Shown: positions 36,621 to 46,418 of the stretch, in pieces
How the letters are laid out: every line of letters starts with the position of its first letter
Numbering within the stretch: position 1 is the first letter of the stretch
Assembly: GCA_000153445.1 (NCBI GenBank)
Contig: CH672396.1
Location: 559,878 to 623,877, forward strand
Direction: 5' to 3'
Source of the DNA: a gamma proteobacterium HTCC2207
GTDB taxonomy: Bacteria > Pseudomonadota > Gammaproteobacteria > Pseudomonadales > Porticoccaceae
Length of the DNA stretch: 64,000 bases
Notes under the pieces: generated by a model
The model's input: only the letters and a program-made list of their open reading frames with translations
Database searches by the model: none
Told to the model about the DNA's origin: nothing
Translations under genes and position numbers: made by a program

Positions 36621-36943
36621 TAAAATATTCCGTCTGTCAGTAGCGGCTTCTAGTAGGTCTGCTGCGACTATTAGAAAGGCCGTAAGGTACCATAAATGGT
36701 CTTGTCAGGTTAAGGGGGCGGGATTGATTAAAGGCTTATTTGTCAGGCTTTTAAGCGAGTTTTTTATGAATCACAGCAACTTTAGGCAGGATTGACTAGA
36801 ATCCTATAAAAATACGCCGAATGACTCAGTCAGCGCTTGCTCTAGCACTCTGCCACTGTTAAATTTAGCGATTATTTTGCAGCGGGTTGCTGTTGGCTTA
36901 GAGGCTTGGTCCGAGCGACCAATTTTAAAGGAAATATAACTAG
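36621..36943. promoter_or_regulatory. Divergent spacer between gatC and mreB
   Basis: This 323-bp gene-free region must drive gatCAB leftward and mreBCD rightward. A TATAAA at 36805-36810 could be a -10 element for mreB but has only a poor -35 partner. AAAGGA precedes the mreB ATG with an 11-nt gap. I see no repeat or RNA gene in it. Confidence 0.45.
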
Positions 36944-37978
36944 ATGTTCAAAAAACTCCGCGGCTTTTTCTCCAGCGATCTGTCAATCGACCTTGGAACT
37001 GCAAATACCCTGATCTATGTTCGTGAGGAAGGTATAGTTCTCAACGAACCTTCGGTTGTTGCCATCCGGCAACATCTCGGACAAAAAATTATCGAAGCTG
37101 TTGGTGTTGATGCCAAGCGTATGTTGGGTCGTACGCCAGGAAATATCACTGCGATTCGGCCACTGAAAGACGGCGTTATCGCCGATTTTCAGGTCACTGA
37201 AAAAATGCTCCAGCACTTTATCAAAAAGGTTCATGCCTCAAGCTTTGTTCCCCCTAGTCCTCGCGTTCTTATCTGTGTGCCCTGTATGGCAACGGAAGTG
37301 GAGAAGCGTGCGATTAAAGAGTCTGCCTACAGTGCCGGTGCTCGCGAAGTCTATTTGATTGAAGAACCGATGGCTGCGGCGATCGGTGCCGGCATGCCGG
37401 TTGAAGAAGCGGTTGGTTCAATGGTTGTGGATATAGGTGGTGGTACCACTGAGATTGCCATTCTGTCTCTTAATGGTGTGGTGTTTTCTGATTCTGTGCG
37501 GATTGGTGGCGATCGCTTTGATGAGTCCATCGTTAATTTTGTGCGTCGCAATTACGGCAGCGTTATTGGTGACAGTACTGCTGAGCGCATCAAGATGGAA
37601 ATCGGTGGCGCCTACCTGAGCAAAGAGGTTCGTGAGATTGATGTCCGCGGTCGCAATCTTGCCGAAGGTGTTCCTAAGAGCTTTACCTTAAATAGCGATG
37701 AAATTCTTGAGTCTCTGCAAGAGCCGTTGGCCGGCATTGTTCAGGCGGTAAAGCGTGTGCTCGAGCAGTCGCCGCCAGAGCTGGCATCGGATATTGCTGA
37801 GACCGGTATTGTCTTGACTGGTGGTGGTTCGATGTTGCGCGATCTCGATCGTCTGCTGACAGCTGAGACCGGCCTGCCGGTTATTCTTGCTGAAGATCCA
37901 CTGACCTGTGTTGCGCGTGGCGGTGGTGTGGCACTGGATATGATGGATAGCAGCAAGATAAATTCGTTAACTTTTTAA
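36944..37978 (+). CDS. mreB: Rod shape-determining protein MreB
   Basis: The 344-residue actin-like protein has the [13 protein letters not shown] phosphate-1 loop, [11 protein letters not shown] phosphate-2 loop, and [11 protein letters not shown] adenosine motif. It forms filaments that guide cell wall synthesis. It leads mreB-mreC-mreD-maf-rng-yhdP. Confidence 0.98.
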   Translation: MFKKLRGFFSSDLSIDLGTANTLIYVREEGIVLNEPSVVAIRQHLGQKIIEAVGVDAKRMLGRTPGNITAIRPLKDGVIADFQVTEKMLQHFIKKVHASSFVPPSPRVLICVPCMATEVEKRAIKESAYSAGAREVYLIEEPMAAAIGAGMPVEEAVGSMVVDIGGGTTEIAILSLNGVVFSDSVRIGGDRFDESIVNFVRRNYGSVIGDSTAERIKMEIGGAYLSKEVREIDVRGRNLAEGVPKSFTLNSDEILESLQEPLAGIVQAVKRVLEQSPPELASDIAETGIVLTGGGSMLRDLDRLLTAETGLPVILAEDPLTCVARGGGVALDMMDSSKINSLTF

Positions 37979-38041
37979 ATTTGTGAGTCGCCGCTGGCGC
38001 CTTAGTCTCCTAGCTACTCAAGAATACTCAGGAGAGGGTGT

Positions 38042-38887
38042 ATGAAAAACGTATTCAATCGATCATCTACCCTCCTGAGAAAGTTTCTCACGGTTAGCCT
38101 TGTCGCCGTCCTGTTGATGCTCGTGGACAATTTCACCCCCTGGCTAAAGCCAGCGTACAGTGCTGCCGATAATCTTGTTCGCCCACTCTACTGGATTGCC
38201 AATATCCCACTGCGCGTTCAAGAGTGGAGTGCCAGCAGTCTGACGCCGCGCTCGGAAATCGAGAGCGACAATCTGCGGCTCAGTAAAGAGAGCCTTATCT
38301 ATCACGGTCAGTTGCAGCGCATGTCTGATCTGGCTGCAGAAAATATGCGTTTGCGCCGCCTACTCAATGCCACTGAGTTGGTTCAGGATAGTGTCCTGGT
38401 TACTGAGGTGATCGGCGTCTCCGCAAACCCACTAAGCCATACTTTAACCATTGATCGCGGCACCGCAGATGGTGTCTTTGTCGGGCAGCCGCTGCTCGAT
38501 GCGGAAGGTTTGATGGGGCAAATTATTGAGGTACACAAACGCCATAGCACGGCGCTATTAATTACCGACAGCAATCATGCATTGCCAGTGCAGGTGTTAC
38601 GCAATGGCTTGCGCTCTATTGCTGAGGGTCGCGCTGACTACAACCGTTTAAATCTTAAGTTCGTCTCGCCCACTGCAGATATTCGCGAGGGTGACAAATT
38701 GGTCAGTTCAGGTTTGGGGGGGCTCTATCCTGCAGGCTATCCAGTTGGAACAGTACTGAGTATTGTTAGCGTGCCCGGTGATAATTTTCTAAAAATCGAT
38801 ATTGATCCCTCTGCTGAAATCGATCGCAGCCGTCACCTATTGCTTCTTTATAACTCTCGTGACAACGCCGCGGATGCGGTTGAATAA
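38042..38887 (+). CDS. mreC: Rod shape-determining protein MreC
   Basis: The 281-residue protein has one N-terminal membrane helix (about 15-32), a coiled-coil region about 75-110 and the beta-rich periplasmic domain, with ALLITDSNHALPVQV. It links MreB to wall synthases. GGAGAGG precedes the ATG. It shares one base with mreD. Confidence 0.95.
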   Translation: MKNVFNRSSTLLRKFLTVSLVAVLLMLVDNFTPWLKPAYSAADNLVRPLYWIANIPLRVQEWSASSLTPRSEIESDNLRLSKESLIYHGQLQRMSDLAAENMRLRRLLNATELVQDSVLVTEVIGVSANPLSHTLTIDRGTADGVFVGQPLLDAEGLMGQIIEVHKRHSTALLITDSNHALPVQVLRNGLRSIAEGRADYNRLNLKFVSPTADIREGDKLVSSGLGGLYPAGYPVGTVLSIVSVPGDNFLKIDIDPSAEIDRSRHLLLLYNSRDNAADAVE

Positions 38888-39363
38888 TGGAATCTGACAA
38901 TCGTGGCATCGCGGTTTGCCTGACGCTTATTCTTGCAGTGGTACTCAGTTTGATGCCTCTGAGTGGTGATTGGATTGTTTGGAAGCCGAACTTTCTTTTA
39001 CTGACGGTTATGGCATGGGTCATGCGTTGGCCTGATGGCGTAGGGATTTTTTTTGCCGCTTCGGTTGGGCTGCTGGCGGATATTCTGCTGCGTATGTCCC
39101 CAGGTCATTCGGTAATTGTCTTTGCGCTCTGTGCATTCGCTCTCGCACTGGTCAGTCGCTGGGCTAAATACCTCTCGATGCTGCAGCGCACGCTACTGGT
39201 GGCGCTGATTATTTCTCTGGTCGCCATGTTCGAGGCGAGCCTATTTATATTTTACGGTCGTCCTTCTGGGATTGAGTATCTACCGATGAAAATTCTCTTA
39301 TCGATGCTGGCGTGGCCATTTATTGATCGTTTGGTTGCCCGCATGCAGCCAAGGAGAGATTGA
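38887..39363 (+). CDS. mreD: Rod shape-determining protein MreD
   Basis: The 158-residue protein has about five membrane helices and the WKPNFLLLTVMAWVMRWPD segment at about 33-52, typical of MreD. It works with MreC in the elongasome. It sits in the standard mreBCD order, followed 9 bp later by maf. Confidence 0.93.
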   Translation: MESDNRGIAVCLTLILAVVLSLMPLSGDWIVWKPNFLLLTVMAWVMRWPDGVGIFFAASVGLLADILLRMSPGHSVIVFALCAFALALVSRWAKYLSMLQRTLLVALIISLVAMFEASLFIFYGRPSGIEYLPMKILLSMLAWPFIDRLVARMQPRRD

Positions 39364-39372
39364 GCTCTATCC

Positions 39373-39981
39373 ATGTCCAAGTCTAATGCTGATCTCATTC
39401 TTGCCTCTGCATCACCGCGCCGCAGTGAACTGCTGCGTCAGATTGCGGTGCGTTTTTCTATTTTGGTGGCTGATATAGATGAAACCAGGCAGGATGATGA
39501 ATCACCCGCAGACTACGTTTCACGACTGGCGCTGGAGAAAGCGCGAGCTGGATACAGTCGTCAGGATAAGGATACAAAGCTGCCCAGTCTTGGTGCGGAC
39601 ACTATTGTGGTCTGCGACGGACAGATTTTCGGTAAGCCCAGAGATCAGGTAGATGCAGCTGCAATGCTAATGGCACTATCTGGTAAAGTTCATACAGTCA
39701 TGACCGCGGTTGCGGTCTCCCAGGGGCCACGCTCTTCCAGTCGCCTAACAAAAACTCTGGTTCGTTTTCGCACAATTAGTCAATCCGAGTGTCAGACTTA
39801 TTGGCAAACCGGTGAACCCCAAGGCAAAGCGGGCGGCTATGCTATTCAGGGGCGTGGCGCAGTGTTCGTTGATCACTTGGAGGGCAGTTACAGTGGTGTG
39901 GTCGGCCTGCCGTTACGCGAAACCGCCGAGATTCTCGGCGAATTTGGTATACCTGTATGGACGTCGGAGCCCTTATCTTAG
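39373..39981 (+). CDS. maf: Maf-type nucleotide pyrophosphatase (YhdE-like)
   Basis: The 202-residue protein has the Maf motif ASASPRRSELL at 11-21 and GADTIV in the centre. By position after mreD it is the YhdE type, acting on dTTP/UTP as a house-cleaning enzyme. Its stop codon lies in the first unit of a 14-bp tandem repeat. Confidence 0.93.
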   Translation: MSKSNADLILASASPRRSELLRQIAVRFSILVADIDETRQDDESPADYVSRLALEKARAGYSRQDKDTKLPSLGADTIVVCDGQIFGKPRDQVDAAAMLMALSGKVHTVMTAVAVSQGPRSSSRLTKTLVRFRTISQSECQTYWQTGEPQGKAGGYAIQGRGAVFVDHLEGSYSGVVGLPLRETAEILGEFGIPVWTSEPLS

Positions 39982-40018
39982 ATTTAAGAGCTTAGATTTA
40001 AGAGCTTAGATTTAAGAG
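39977..40018. repeat. Three perfect tandem copies of a 14-bp unit
   Basis: CTTAGATTTAAGAG is repeated three times without change at 39977-39990, 39991-40004 and 40005-40018. It begins inside the last codons of maf and fills the spacer before rng. Each unit holds the near-palindrome CTTAgaTTTAAG. Confidence 0.95.
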
Positions 40019-40046
40019 CATTCACGCAGTACAAAATGGAAAAACG

Positions 40047-41540
40047 ATGAGCCAGGAACTGCTAGTCAATATTACGCCCATGGAAACTCGAGTGGCTCTA
40101 GTCGAGAATGGCGTGCCTCAAGAAGTTTGTGTTGAGCGCAACAACAAGCGTGGTCTGGTAGGTAATATTTATAAAGGTAAGGTAGTGCGAGTGCTGCCAG
40201 GTATGCAGGCCGCATTTGTCGATATAGGTGAGGCGCGCACGGCCTTCTTACATATAGATGATCTGCTGCCGCGAAAAACTAAACTCAACGCCACTGATAC
40301 CGGTGAGCCAGATATTCGCAAACTCTTGCATGATGGTCAGCAGATAGCCGTCCAAGTGATTAAAGATCCCGTGGGTACCAAAGGTGCGCGCTTGTCGGCG
40401 CAGCTGTCTGTGGCGTCACACTATTTGGTGTATATGGTTGAAGGGAAGCATCTTGGCGTCTCTCAGCGTATCGAGTCTGAGAGTGAGCGTGAGCGTTTAA
40501 AGCTTATGCTCAGCACCATTGTCGATGAAGTCTCTGCGGAAGAGGGTGTCAAAAACCCTCTCTCCGGTGGTTATATTCTGCGCACCGCGGCCGATGGAGC
40601 TGAGGAAGCAGAGCTGCGTAATACCGTGCGATTTTTACGACGCCTGTGGCAGGATATTCTGCAGCGTAAAGTTAACGCTAAAGCCCCTAGTTGCCTCTAT
40701 GAAGACCTACCTCTCTATAAGCGTGTATTACGCGATATGGTCGGCACCGAGGTGGAGAAAATTTGCGTTGATTCCCGTGAGGTCTTCGATAAGCTGACGC
40801 ACTTTGGCAATAAATTTAATCCGGATATGGTGCGCTTGCTGGAGCACTATCCTGGTGAGCGGCCACTGTTTTATATGCATGGTATCGAGGAGGAAATTGC
40901 CAAGGCACTGCAGCGCAAGGTAATGCTCAAGTCTGGCGGCCATGTAGTCTTTGATCAGACCGAGGCCATGTCGACCATAGATGTTAATACAGGCGCATTT
41001 GTTGGTCATCGCAATCTTGAAGAAACGATCTATAAAACCAATCTTGAAGCGGCAGCAGTGATTGCTCGGCAGATGCGGATGCGCAATCTCGGTGGCATTA
41101 TTATTATCGACTTTATTGATATGCACGGCGCTGAGCATCGCCGTCAGGTGTTGCGGGCACTGGAAAAGGCTTTGGCGCGAGATCCGGTCAGAACAACAAT
41201 TTCTGGTGTGACCGAACTCGGATTAGTGCAGACTACTCGCAAGCGCACCAGTCAAAGTCTTGGGCAGATACTCTGCGAAGAATGTCCCACCTGTTTTGGT
41301 CGAGGCTATGTCAAATCTGCCGAGTCTATGAGCTATGAAATTTTACGCGATATTTTGCGCGTAGCGCGGGCCTACGAATGTGACAATCTGCGAGTATTGG
41401 CATCGGCCCCGGTAATTGAAAGGCTAACTGATGAAGATTCCAGTCAGGTGGCAGATTTAGAATTGTTTATTAACTGTACCATTCAGTTTAGAGTCGAGAG
41501 CCTCTATGCTCTTGAACAGTTTGATATTATTCCGGTTTAA
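40047..41540 (+). CDS. rng: Ribonuclease G
   Basis: The 497-residue endoribonuclease has an S1 domain (about 37-125), the catalytic STIDVNTGAFVG and IIIIDFIDM motifs with metal-binding Asp residues, and the CPTCFGRG zinc link. It matures 16S rRNA 5' ends. It lies between maf and yhdP, as in relatives. Confidence 0.97.
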   Translation: MSQELLVNITPMETRVALVENGVPQEVCVERNNKRGLVGNIYKGKVVRVLPGMQAAFVDIGEARTAFLHIDDLLPRKTKLNATDTGEPDIRKLLHDGQQIAVQVIKDPVGTKGARLSAQLSVASHYLVYMVEGKHLGVSQRIESESERERLKLMLSTIVDEVSAEEGVKNPLSGGYILRTAADGAEEAELRNTVRFLRRLWQDILQRKVNAKAPSCLYEDLPLYKRVLRDMVGTEVEKICVDSREVFDKLTHFGNKFNPDMVRLLEHYPGERPLFYMHGIEEEIAKALQRKVMLKSGGHVVFDQTEAMSTIDVNTGAFVGHRNLEETIYKTNLEAAAVIARQMRMRNLGGIIIIDFIDMHGAEHRRQVLRALEKALARDPVRTTISGVTELGLVQTTRKRTSQSLGQILCEECPTCFGRGYVKSAESMSYEILRDILRVARAYECDNLRVLASAPVIERLTDEDSSQVADLELFINCTIQFRVESLYALEQFDIIPV

Positions 41541-41574
41541 AGAACAGTGGCTATTGAAAGAACAGTGACTATGG
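41539..41574. repeat. 18-bp tandem duplication at the rng-yhdP junction
   Basis: The 18-bp unit starting AAAGAACAGTG at 41539 is repeated at 41557 with two changes. It doubles the presumed ribosome-binding segment, so yhdP has two candidate starts: GTG 41547 and ATG 41571. Confidence 0.85.
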
Positions 41575-44500
41575 CGAGTTTGGGTACAGCACTAAAGACG
41601 TCGATGCGTTGGCTATGGCTGACGCTCGCTCTGCTGATTATAGGCACCGTTATTCTAGTGGTGATCGGTCGCCAGACAATTGCCTATGTAGACAGTGTCC
41701 GCGAGCCTGTTGAGCAGTTCCTTGCGGAACAGATCGGCTTGCAGGTAGACCTCGGTGAGATGCGCGGTGAATGGCCTCGTCTAGTACCGATTATTGAAGT
41801 CGATCGGCTATCCATTTCTGCTGCTAGTGAAAGTCCCATGCTTAGCTTAGAGGGCGCCCGAGCCGATCTAGATCTATTTAATAGCCTGCTGCATGGCTCT
41901 CCGATCTGGCGCGAGCTTGTTGTCGCTAAGTTAGCGTTTACTTTAGTTGAAAGTGAAGCTGGCCGGTGGAGCCTCAAAGGTTTTAACAATGGAGGAAATA
42001 CTGATTTAAGTTTGATTCTTGACCCTCTTACCTATAGCCGCTTAATTCGTTTTGATGACGTGCAAACGACACTGGAGTTTTACTCTGGGAAGAACATGGT
42101 GCTTAGTGCACGCAATGTGGCTATGGAGAACTATCAAGATTTCCACCGTGCTGAGCTCAGTGTGAGCCTTTTAGATGATGTCCTGTCTCCAGGTGAGCAG
42201 GCGGATATGAGTACGAGTCCAGCTTATCTATTAATAGAAGGTCAGGGTGACCTAGCGGATATAGAAAGTTTATCTGCCGAGGGTTATTTCCGCTTTGATG
42301 ACTTTAACCTCTCTGAGCCGCTGGCTGATCTGGTTCGCTCATTAATGCCTGAGTTGTTCGCTAATCTTCCCGATTTTAAAGCCAACGCTCAGGGTGAAAT
42401 CTGGGTTGCCCTCCATCCAGGAGGCTCGGTAGATTTCGAGGGTGATCTTGCTGTGGGTGAAGTGCCCCTAAACTGGCTGGCGGATGTGCCACCGGTTACC
42501 GAGATAAAAACCGAGGTCACGGGCTGGTATACCCCAGGCTCTGATTGGGGTGCGCGGTTACAAGGGTTCAGTTTCAGTTGGTCAGATACATCCATCGAAC
42601 CACTCAATCTAGTGTTTAATCAGCGCCTTGGTTCTCAGTGGCACGATTTTGATCTGTCGGTGAATCATCTTGATCTGACGCTGATGACAGAGTTGCTCTA
42701 TACCACCCGTATTGCAGACCAAAGAATCCTCGATATTGTTGACAGGTTAAAACCTCAGGGGATGGTTGATGCCCTGACTCTGGGGCACAACGAAATTGGC
42801 TATTACGCCTCGGCCAATCTTCAGGGCTTGGGCGTTGCTGCATGGAAAAAAGCGCCAGGGGTAAAGGGGCTGGATGGCTATTTAGAGGTCTATGGTAGCC
42901 ATGGATTGTTGTCTGTGGCCGACACCAATGGCTTTGAGGCACTCTTTCCTACGGTTTATAAAGATTATCAGAGTATCGAAAAAGCGCAGGGAACGATTAA
43001 CTTTTCTTGGGATGAGGCTGACAAGCAACTGAGGTTGCGCAGCGATGTTATGCGTGCTGAGTTAGATGCAGGCGTCGCTTCAATACTTTTTTCTATCGAA
43101 CAGCCGATTCCAGCAAAGGACAATCCGCCCTCAGTTAGCCTGTTGATTGGTGGCCGCGATCTAGATCCCAAAATGCGCAACAAATATCTGCCTTACCGCA
43201 TGCCAGGACAGCTGCGAAAATGGTTAGAGGAGTCGCTTTTGGATGGCCATGTTGATGAGTTTGGGTTGCTTATTCGCGCTCAGCCGCCGCGGTTCGAGCC
43301 GTTAGCTAAAACGACTCAGTTAATGGTCAAAATGAGTGGTGCGGATATTGATTATGATCCCAAGTGGACAGGTCTTCGCGATGCTAAAACGCTGGTGCTG
43401 GTGGACGATATTTTCACTGAGGTTGAAGTCTATTCTGGCGCTCTTGGCGATACTGCTATCAGCAATGCCAAGGTTGTCTACGACAGATTCGGTCCTAATC
43501 GAGCTCCGGCTATAACGGTTGCCGCGGAGGTTGAAGGGGATCTTAGTGCCGCCATGACTCTGTTGACAGAGTCGCCACTACAGAGTCGCCTAGGTGCATT
43601 AACAGGTTGGGACTACGGTGGCAAAATGGTCAGCCAGTTGGATTTATTGATTCCCTTGCCCGGATTGCCTCCAGCTCAGCCGACAGTCGTTACTGAGGTT
43701 CTTGAGCCTCAGTACAATGTCACTGCAATCTTGGATAATGGTTCCCTGGGTATTCCGGGGGGGCCAATTAGTGTCGAGGAGATTAATGGTCAACTTAATT
43801 TCTCTCTTGGCGAGGGCCTTTATGGTAATGAAGTAAGTGCTAACTTTTGGCGGAGACCAATTTTAGCAGAGCTATATAAGAGTGGCGACGATCAGAAAAT
43901 TGCTGTGACCGGCACACTTCTACCAGAGAGTTTAAGTCAGTTGGTGGATTTCCCTTGGCCAGAGGTGGTTCAGGGGGTCGTTGCTGTTGACGGTCTGATC
44001 ACCATTCCAGGTGCCGAGGATCAGCAGGTCGCAGCAGAACCTATCACCCTACAGATAAACAGTCAGCTTCAGGGAGTCCGATTGGACCTGCCCCAGCCAC
44101 TGATGAAAACTGCGACGGAATCTCAAAATCTCAGTATGACACTTTCATTTACCCCGGAATTTGAGCGCCTAAAGGCGACACTTGGCGGGCGATCTGAGAG
44201 CTTGGGGAAGGGCGCCGATCTGGATTTCGATCTGCGTTTTAATAAGTCTGGCCTGAGTGGCGCCCATATAAGTTATGACCGTGATCAAGAAGAACCGCAA
44301 ACGGGTATTGTGCGGGTATCAGGGCATTTGCCAACGGCTGACTTCAAGCTATGGCAGCCATTAATCGGTCTTTTTCAGCGATCTGGGTCTACGGAAAAAG
44401 TCAGCTGGGAACCTATTTTTGATTTACGTTTAGATCAGATGGATCTTGCTAGTTTGCAGTTAAAGGATATTCAAGGTATCGCTTCTCTCCGCGATGGCAT

Positions 44501-45575
44501 CTTGGACATGAATTTCGTCACTGACTTGGCCGATGGCCACTTGCTGATGTCGACGGCGGATGCAAACCAAGTTCCCGTATTGAATTTAACGCGGCTGACG
44601 GTTCCCGGCGTATTGTTGGAAAAAGGCGTAAACGAGACTGCTATTGATCCAAGGCAGTTTATCGCTGTTGATTTATCTGTGGATCGATTGCAGATTGCGG
44701 ATGAAGAATGGGGCTCGATTGGGTTTAAGTTGCGTCCGGAGGTGTCGGGAGCAGCCTTTAGTCAAATTAGAGGCAACCTATTGGGTCTGCAGCCGGGACT
44801 TTTTGATAGTCAGCCGGCAACTGAATTTTTCTGGGGTTTCGACGGTACTGACTATACCAGTCGTTTGGTGGGCCCTGTAGGTATTGGCAATATTGAAGAA
44901 TTTCTCGGTTTGGGTCTGAATGTCCCCAAGGTTGTTGACAGCGAATCTGGACGTTTCGTATTTGATCTTGCTTGGCAAGATCAGCCATGGAATGTGTCCC
45001 GTGATAATCTCACTGGCGAGTTTCAGGTCGAGTTAAAAGAGGGCAGCTTTTATCGCTCTACTGGGGGCGCGGGCGCGGCGTTAAAAATGGTTAGTCTGGT
45101 AAATTTCGCCAACTGGCTGCGGCGTTTGAAATTGGATTTCTCCGATGTCACTGGGCAGAATCTCAGTTATAACAAACTCAGCGGTACCTTGGAATTTGAT
45201 CAGGGGTTAGCGCGCTTTAAGCAGCCTCTTAGAATGGATATGCCGTCTGGACGAATGAGTATGGACGGCGAGTTTAATCTGCTCAATGAAGCGGTAGAGG
45301 CCCGTTTAGTTGCAACATTGCCTGTGGCAACTAATCTTCCCTGGGTAGTGGCGCTATTAGGCGGGCTTCCGGCAGCCGCTGGAGTCTACGTGACCAGCAA
45401 ACTAGTGGAAAAACAAGTTGATCGTCTATCGAGCATTAGCTACACACTATCCGGCCCCTGGGATGATGTAGAGGTCGCAGTGGATCGTATTTTTGCCGCC
45501 GATTTAGGGAGTAAGGATGCCGGGCGATCTAAAGCGGACGCGGAAGCAAAGCGAGTTCTTGAGAATGAGCAATAA
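41547..45575 (+). CDS. yhdP: YhdP family AsmA-like protein
   Basis: This 1342-residue protein has a single N-terminal membrane helix (about 25-45), then a very long beta-rich periplasmic part, an AsmA-like C-terminal region and a second hydrophobic stretch near VVALLGGLPAAAGVYV. YhdP and its relatives form long grooved bridges thought to carry phospholipids to the outer membrane. Length matches E. coli YhdP (about 1266) roughly. Start is GTG 41547 or ATG 41571. Its 3' end overlaps the nitrilase gene by 11 bp. Since mlaFED is absent from its usual place, this may be a main lipid-transport route. Confidence 0.92.
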   Translation: MAIERTVTMASLGTALKTSMRWLWLTLALLIIGTVILVVIGRQTIAYVDSVREPVEQFLAEQIGLQVDLGEMRGEWPRLVPIIEVDRLSISAASESPMLSLEGARADLDLFNSLLHGSPIWRELVVAKLAFTLVESEAGRWSLKGFNNGGNTDLSLILDPLTYSRLIRFDDVQTTLEFYSGKNMVLSARNVAMENYQDFHRAELSVSLLDDVLSPGEQADMSTSPAYLLIEGQGDLADIESLSAEGYFRFDDFNLSEPLADLVRSLMPELFANLPDFKANAQGEIWVALHPGGSVDFEGDLAVGEVPLNWLADVPPVTEIKTEVTGWYTPGSDWGARLQGFSFSWSDTSIEPLNLVFNQRLGSQWHDFDLSVNHLDLTLMTELLYTTRIADQRILDIVDRLKPQGMVDALTLGHNEIGYYASANLQGLGVAAWKKAPGVKGLDGYLEVYGSHGLLSVADTNGFEALFPTVYKDYQSIEKAQGTINFSWDEADKQLRLRSDVMRAELDAGVASILFSIEQPIPAKDNPPSVSLLIGGRDLDPKMRNKYLPYRMPGQLRKWLEESLLDGHVDEFGLLIRAQPPRFEPLAKTTQLMVKMSGADIDYDPKWTGLRDAKTLVLVDDIFTEVEVYSGALGDTAISNAKVVYDRFGPNRAPAITVAAEVEGDLSAAMTLLTESPLQSRLGALTGWDYGGKMVSQLDLLIPLPGLPPAQPTVVTEVLEPQYNVTAILDNGSLGIPGGPISVEEINGQLNFSLGEGLYGNEVSANFWRRPILAELYKSGDDQKIAVTGTLLPESLSQLVDFPWPEVVQGVVAVDGLITIPGAEDQQVAAEPITLQINSQLQGVRLDLPQPLMKTATESQNLSMTLSFTPEFERLKATLGGRSESLGKGADLDFDLRFNKSGLSGAHISYDRDQEEPQTGIVRVSGHLPTADFKLWQPLIGLFQRSGSTEKVSWEPIFDLRLDQMDLASLQLKDIQGIASLRDGILDMNFVTDLADGHLLMSTADANQVPVLNLTRLTVPGVLLEKGVNETAIDPRQFIAVDLSVDRLQIADEEWGSIGFKLRPEVSGAAFSQIRGNLLGLQPGLFDSQPATEFFWGFDGTDYTSRLVGPVGIGNIEEFLGLGLNVPKVVDSESGRFVFDLAWQDQPWNVSRDNLTGEFQVELKEGSFYRSTGGAGAALKMVSLVNFANWLRRLKLDFSDVTGQNLSYNKLSGTLEFDQGLARFKQPLRMDMPSGRMSMDGEFNLLNEAVEARLVATLPVATNLPWVVALLGGLPAAAGVYVTSKLVEKQVDRLSSISYTLSGPWDDVEVAVDRIFAADLGSKDAGRSKADAEAKRVLENEQ

Positions 45576-46410
45576 TAGGTCCTTTATCGCCGCAGCTGTT
45601 CAGTTGCGGCCGCAACAATCCTTGCAGCAGAATCTAGCGGCGGCAGGCGCACTGATTGAGCAGGCGGCAGAAGCTGGCAGTAGACTGGTGGTATTACCGG
45701 AAAACTTTGCCTATCTTGGCCGAAAAGATCTTACTGAGGTGGGTCTGGCAGAGCAGTCTACGGGGCCGGCCTATGAATTCCTCGCCAAGCAGGCTCAACG
45801 CCACAGTCTTTGGTTGGTCGGTGGCACCGTGCCTGTGAGTGATGCCAATTTATCAAGGCCTTTTGCCCGTTCATGGTTATTTGATCCCCAGGGCGATTTA
45901 GTCCAGCACTACGATAAAATTCATTTGTTTGATGTTGATGTGCCGACATCCAAAGAGGGGATTTTACAGCAGGCGACATACCGTGAGTCAGACGATTATC
46001 GCAGTGCTGCGACTGTAGTAGTTGCAGAGACTGACCCCTGTCGGCTGGGTATGAGCGTCTGCTATGACCTACGTTTTGCGGAGCTGTTTCGTCAGTTGGC
46101 TGACGCCGATGCTCAGGTTGTCGCAGTGCCAGCCGCCTTTACGGCAGCCACAGGTCGCGACCACTGGGAGCTTTTATTGCGGGCGCGGGCGGTGGAAAAT
46201 CAACTATTTGTGATTGGTGCCAATATGGTTGATCGCGACCATCCACGCCGCGGTCTCTGGGGCGGTAGTGCGATTGTTGATCCTTGGGGAAACGTATTGG
46301 CCCGAGTTGATGATGAGGCTGGGGTAGCGATTGCCGAGATTAATTTAGATCGACTGGATGAGATACGTGCCAAAATGCCGGTTGCCCAACATCGTAAGCT
46401 GGCTCTGTAA
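45565..46410 (+). CDS. Carbon-nitrogen hydrolase (Nit2/nitrilase family)
   Basis: The 281-residue protein has the Glu-Lys-Cys triad: Glu in VLPENFAYL, Lys in HYDKIHLFDVD and Cys in MSVCYDLRF. Close relatives hydrolyse deaminated glutathione or omega-amides. ATG 45565 is chosen; it overlaps yhdP by 11 bp. In Pseudomonas this gene is followed by tldD, which is missing here; the next gene is convergent yjgA, 8 bp away. Confidence 0.92.
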   Translation: MSNNRSFIAAAVQLRPQQSLQQNLAAAGALIEQAAEAGSRLVVLPENFAYLGRKDLTEVGLAEQSTGPAYEFLAKQAQRHSLWLVGGTVPVSDANLSRPFARSWLFDPQGDLVQHYDKIHLFDVDVPTSKEGILQQATYRESDDYRSAATVVVAETDPCRLGMSVCYDLRFAELFRQLADADAQVVAVPAAFTAATGRDHWELLLRARAVENQLFVIGANMVDRDHPRRGLWGGSAIVDPWGNVLARVDDEAGVAIAEINLDRLDEIRAKMPVAQHRKLAL

Positions 46411-46418
46411 CGCCTGGT

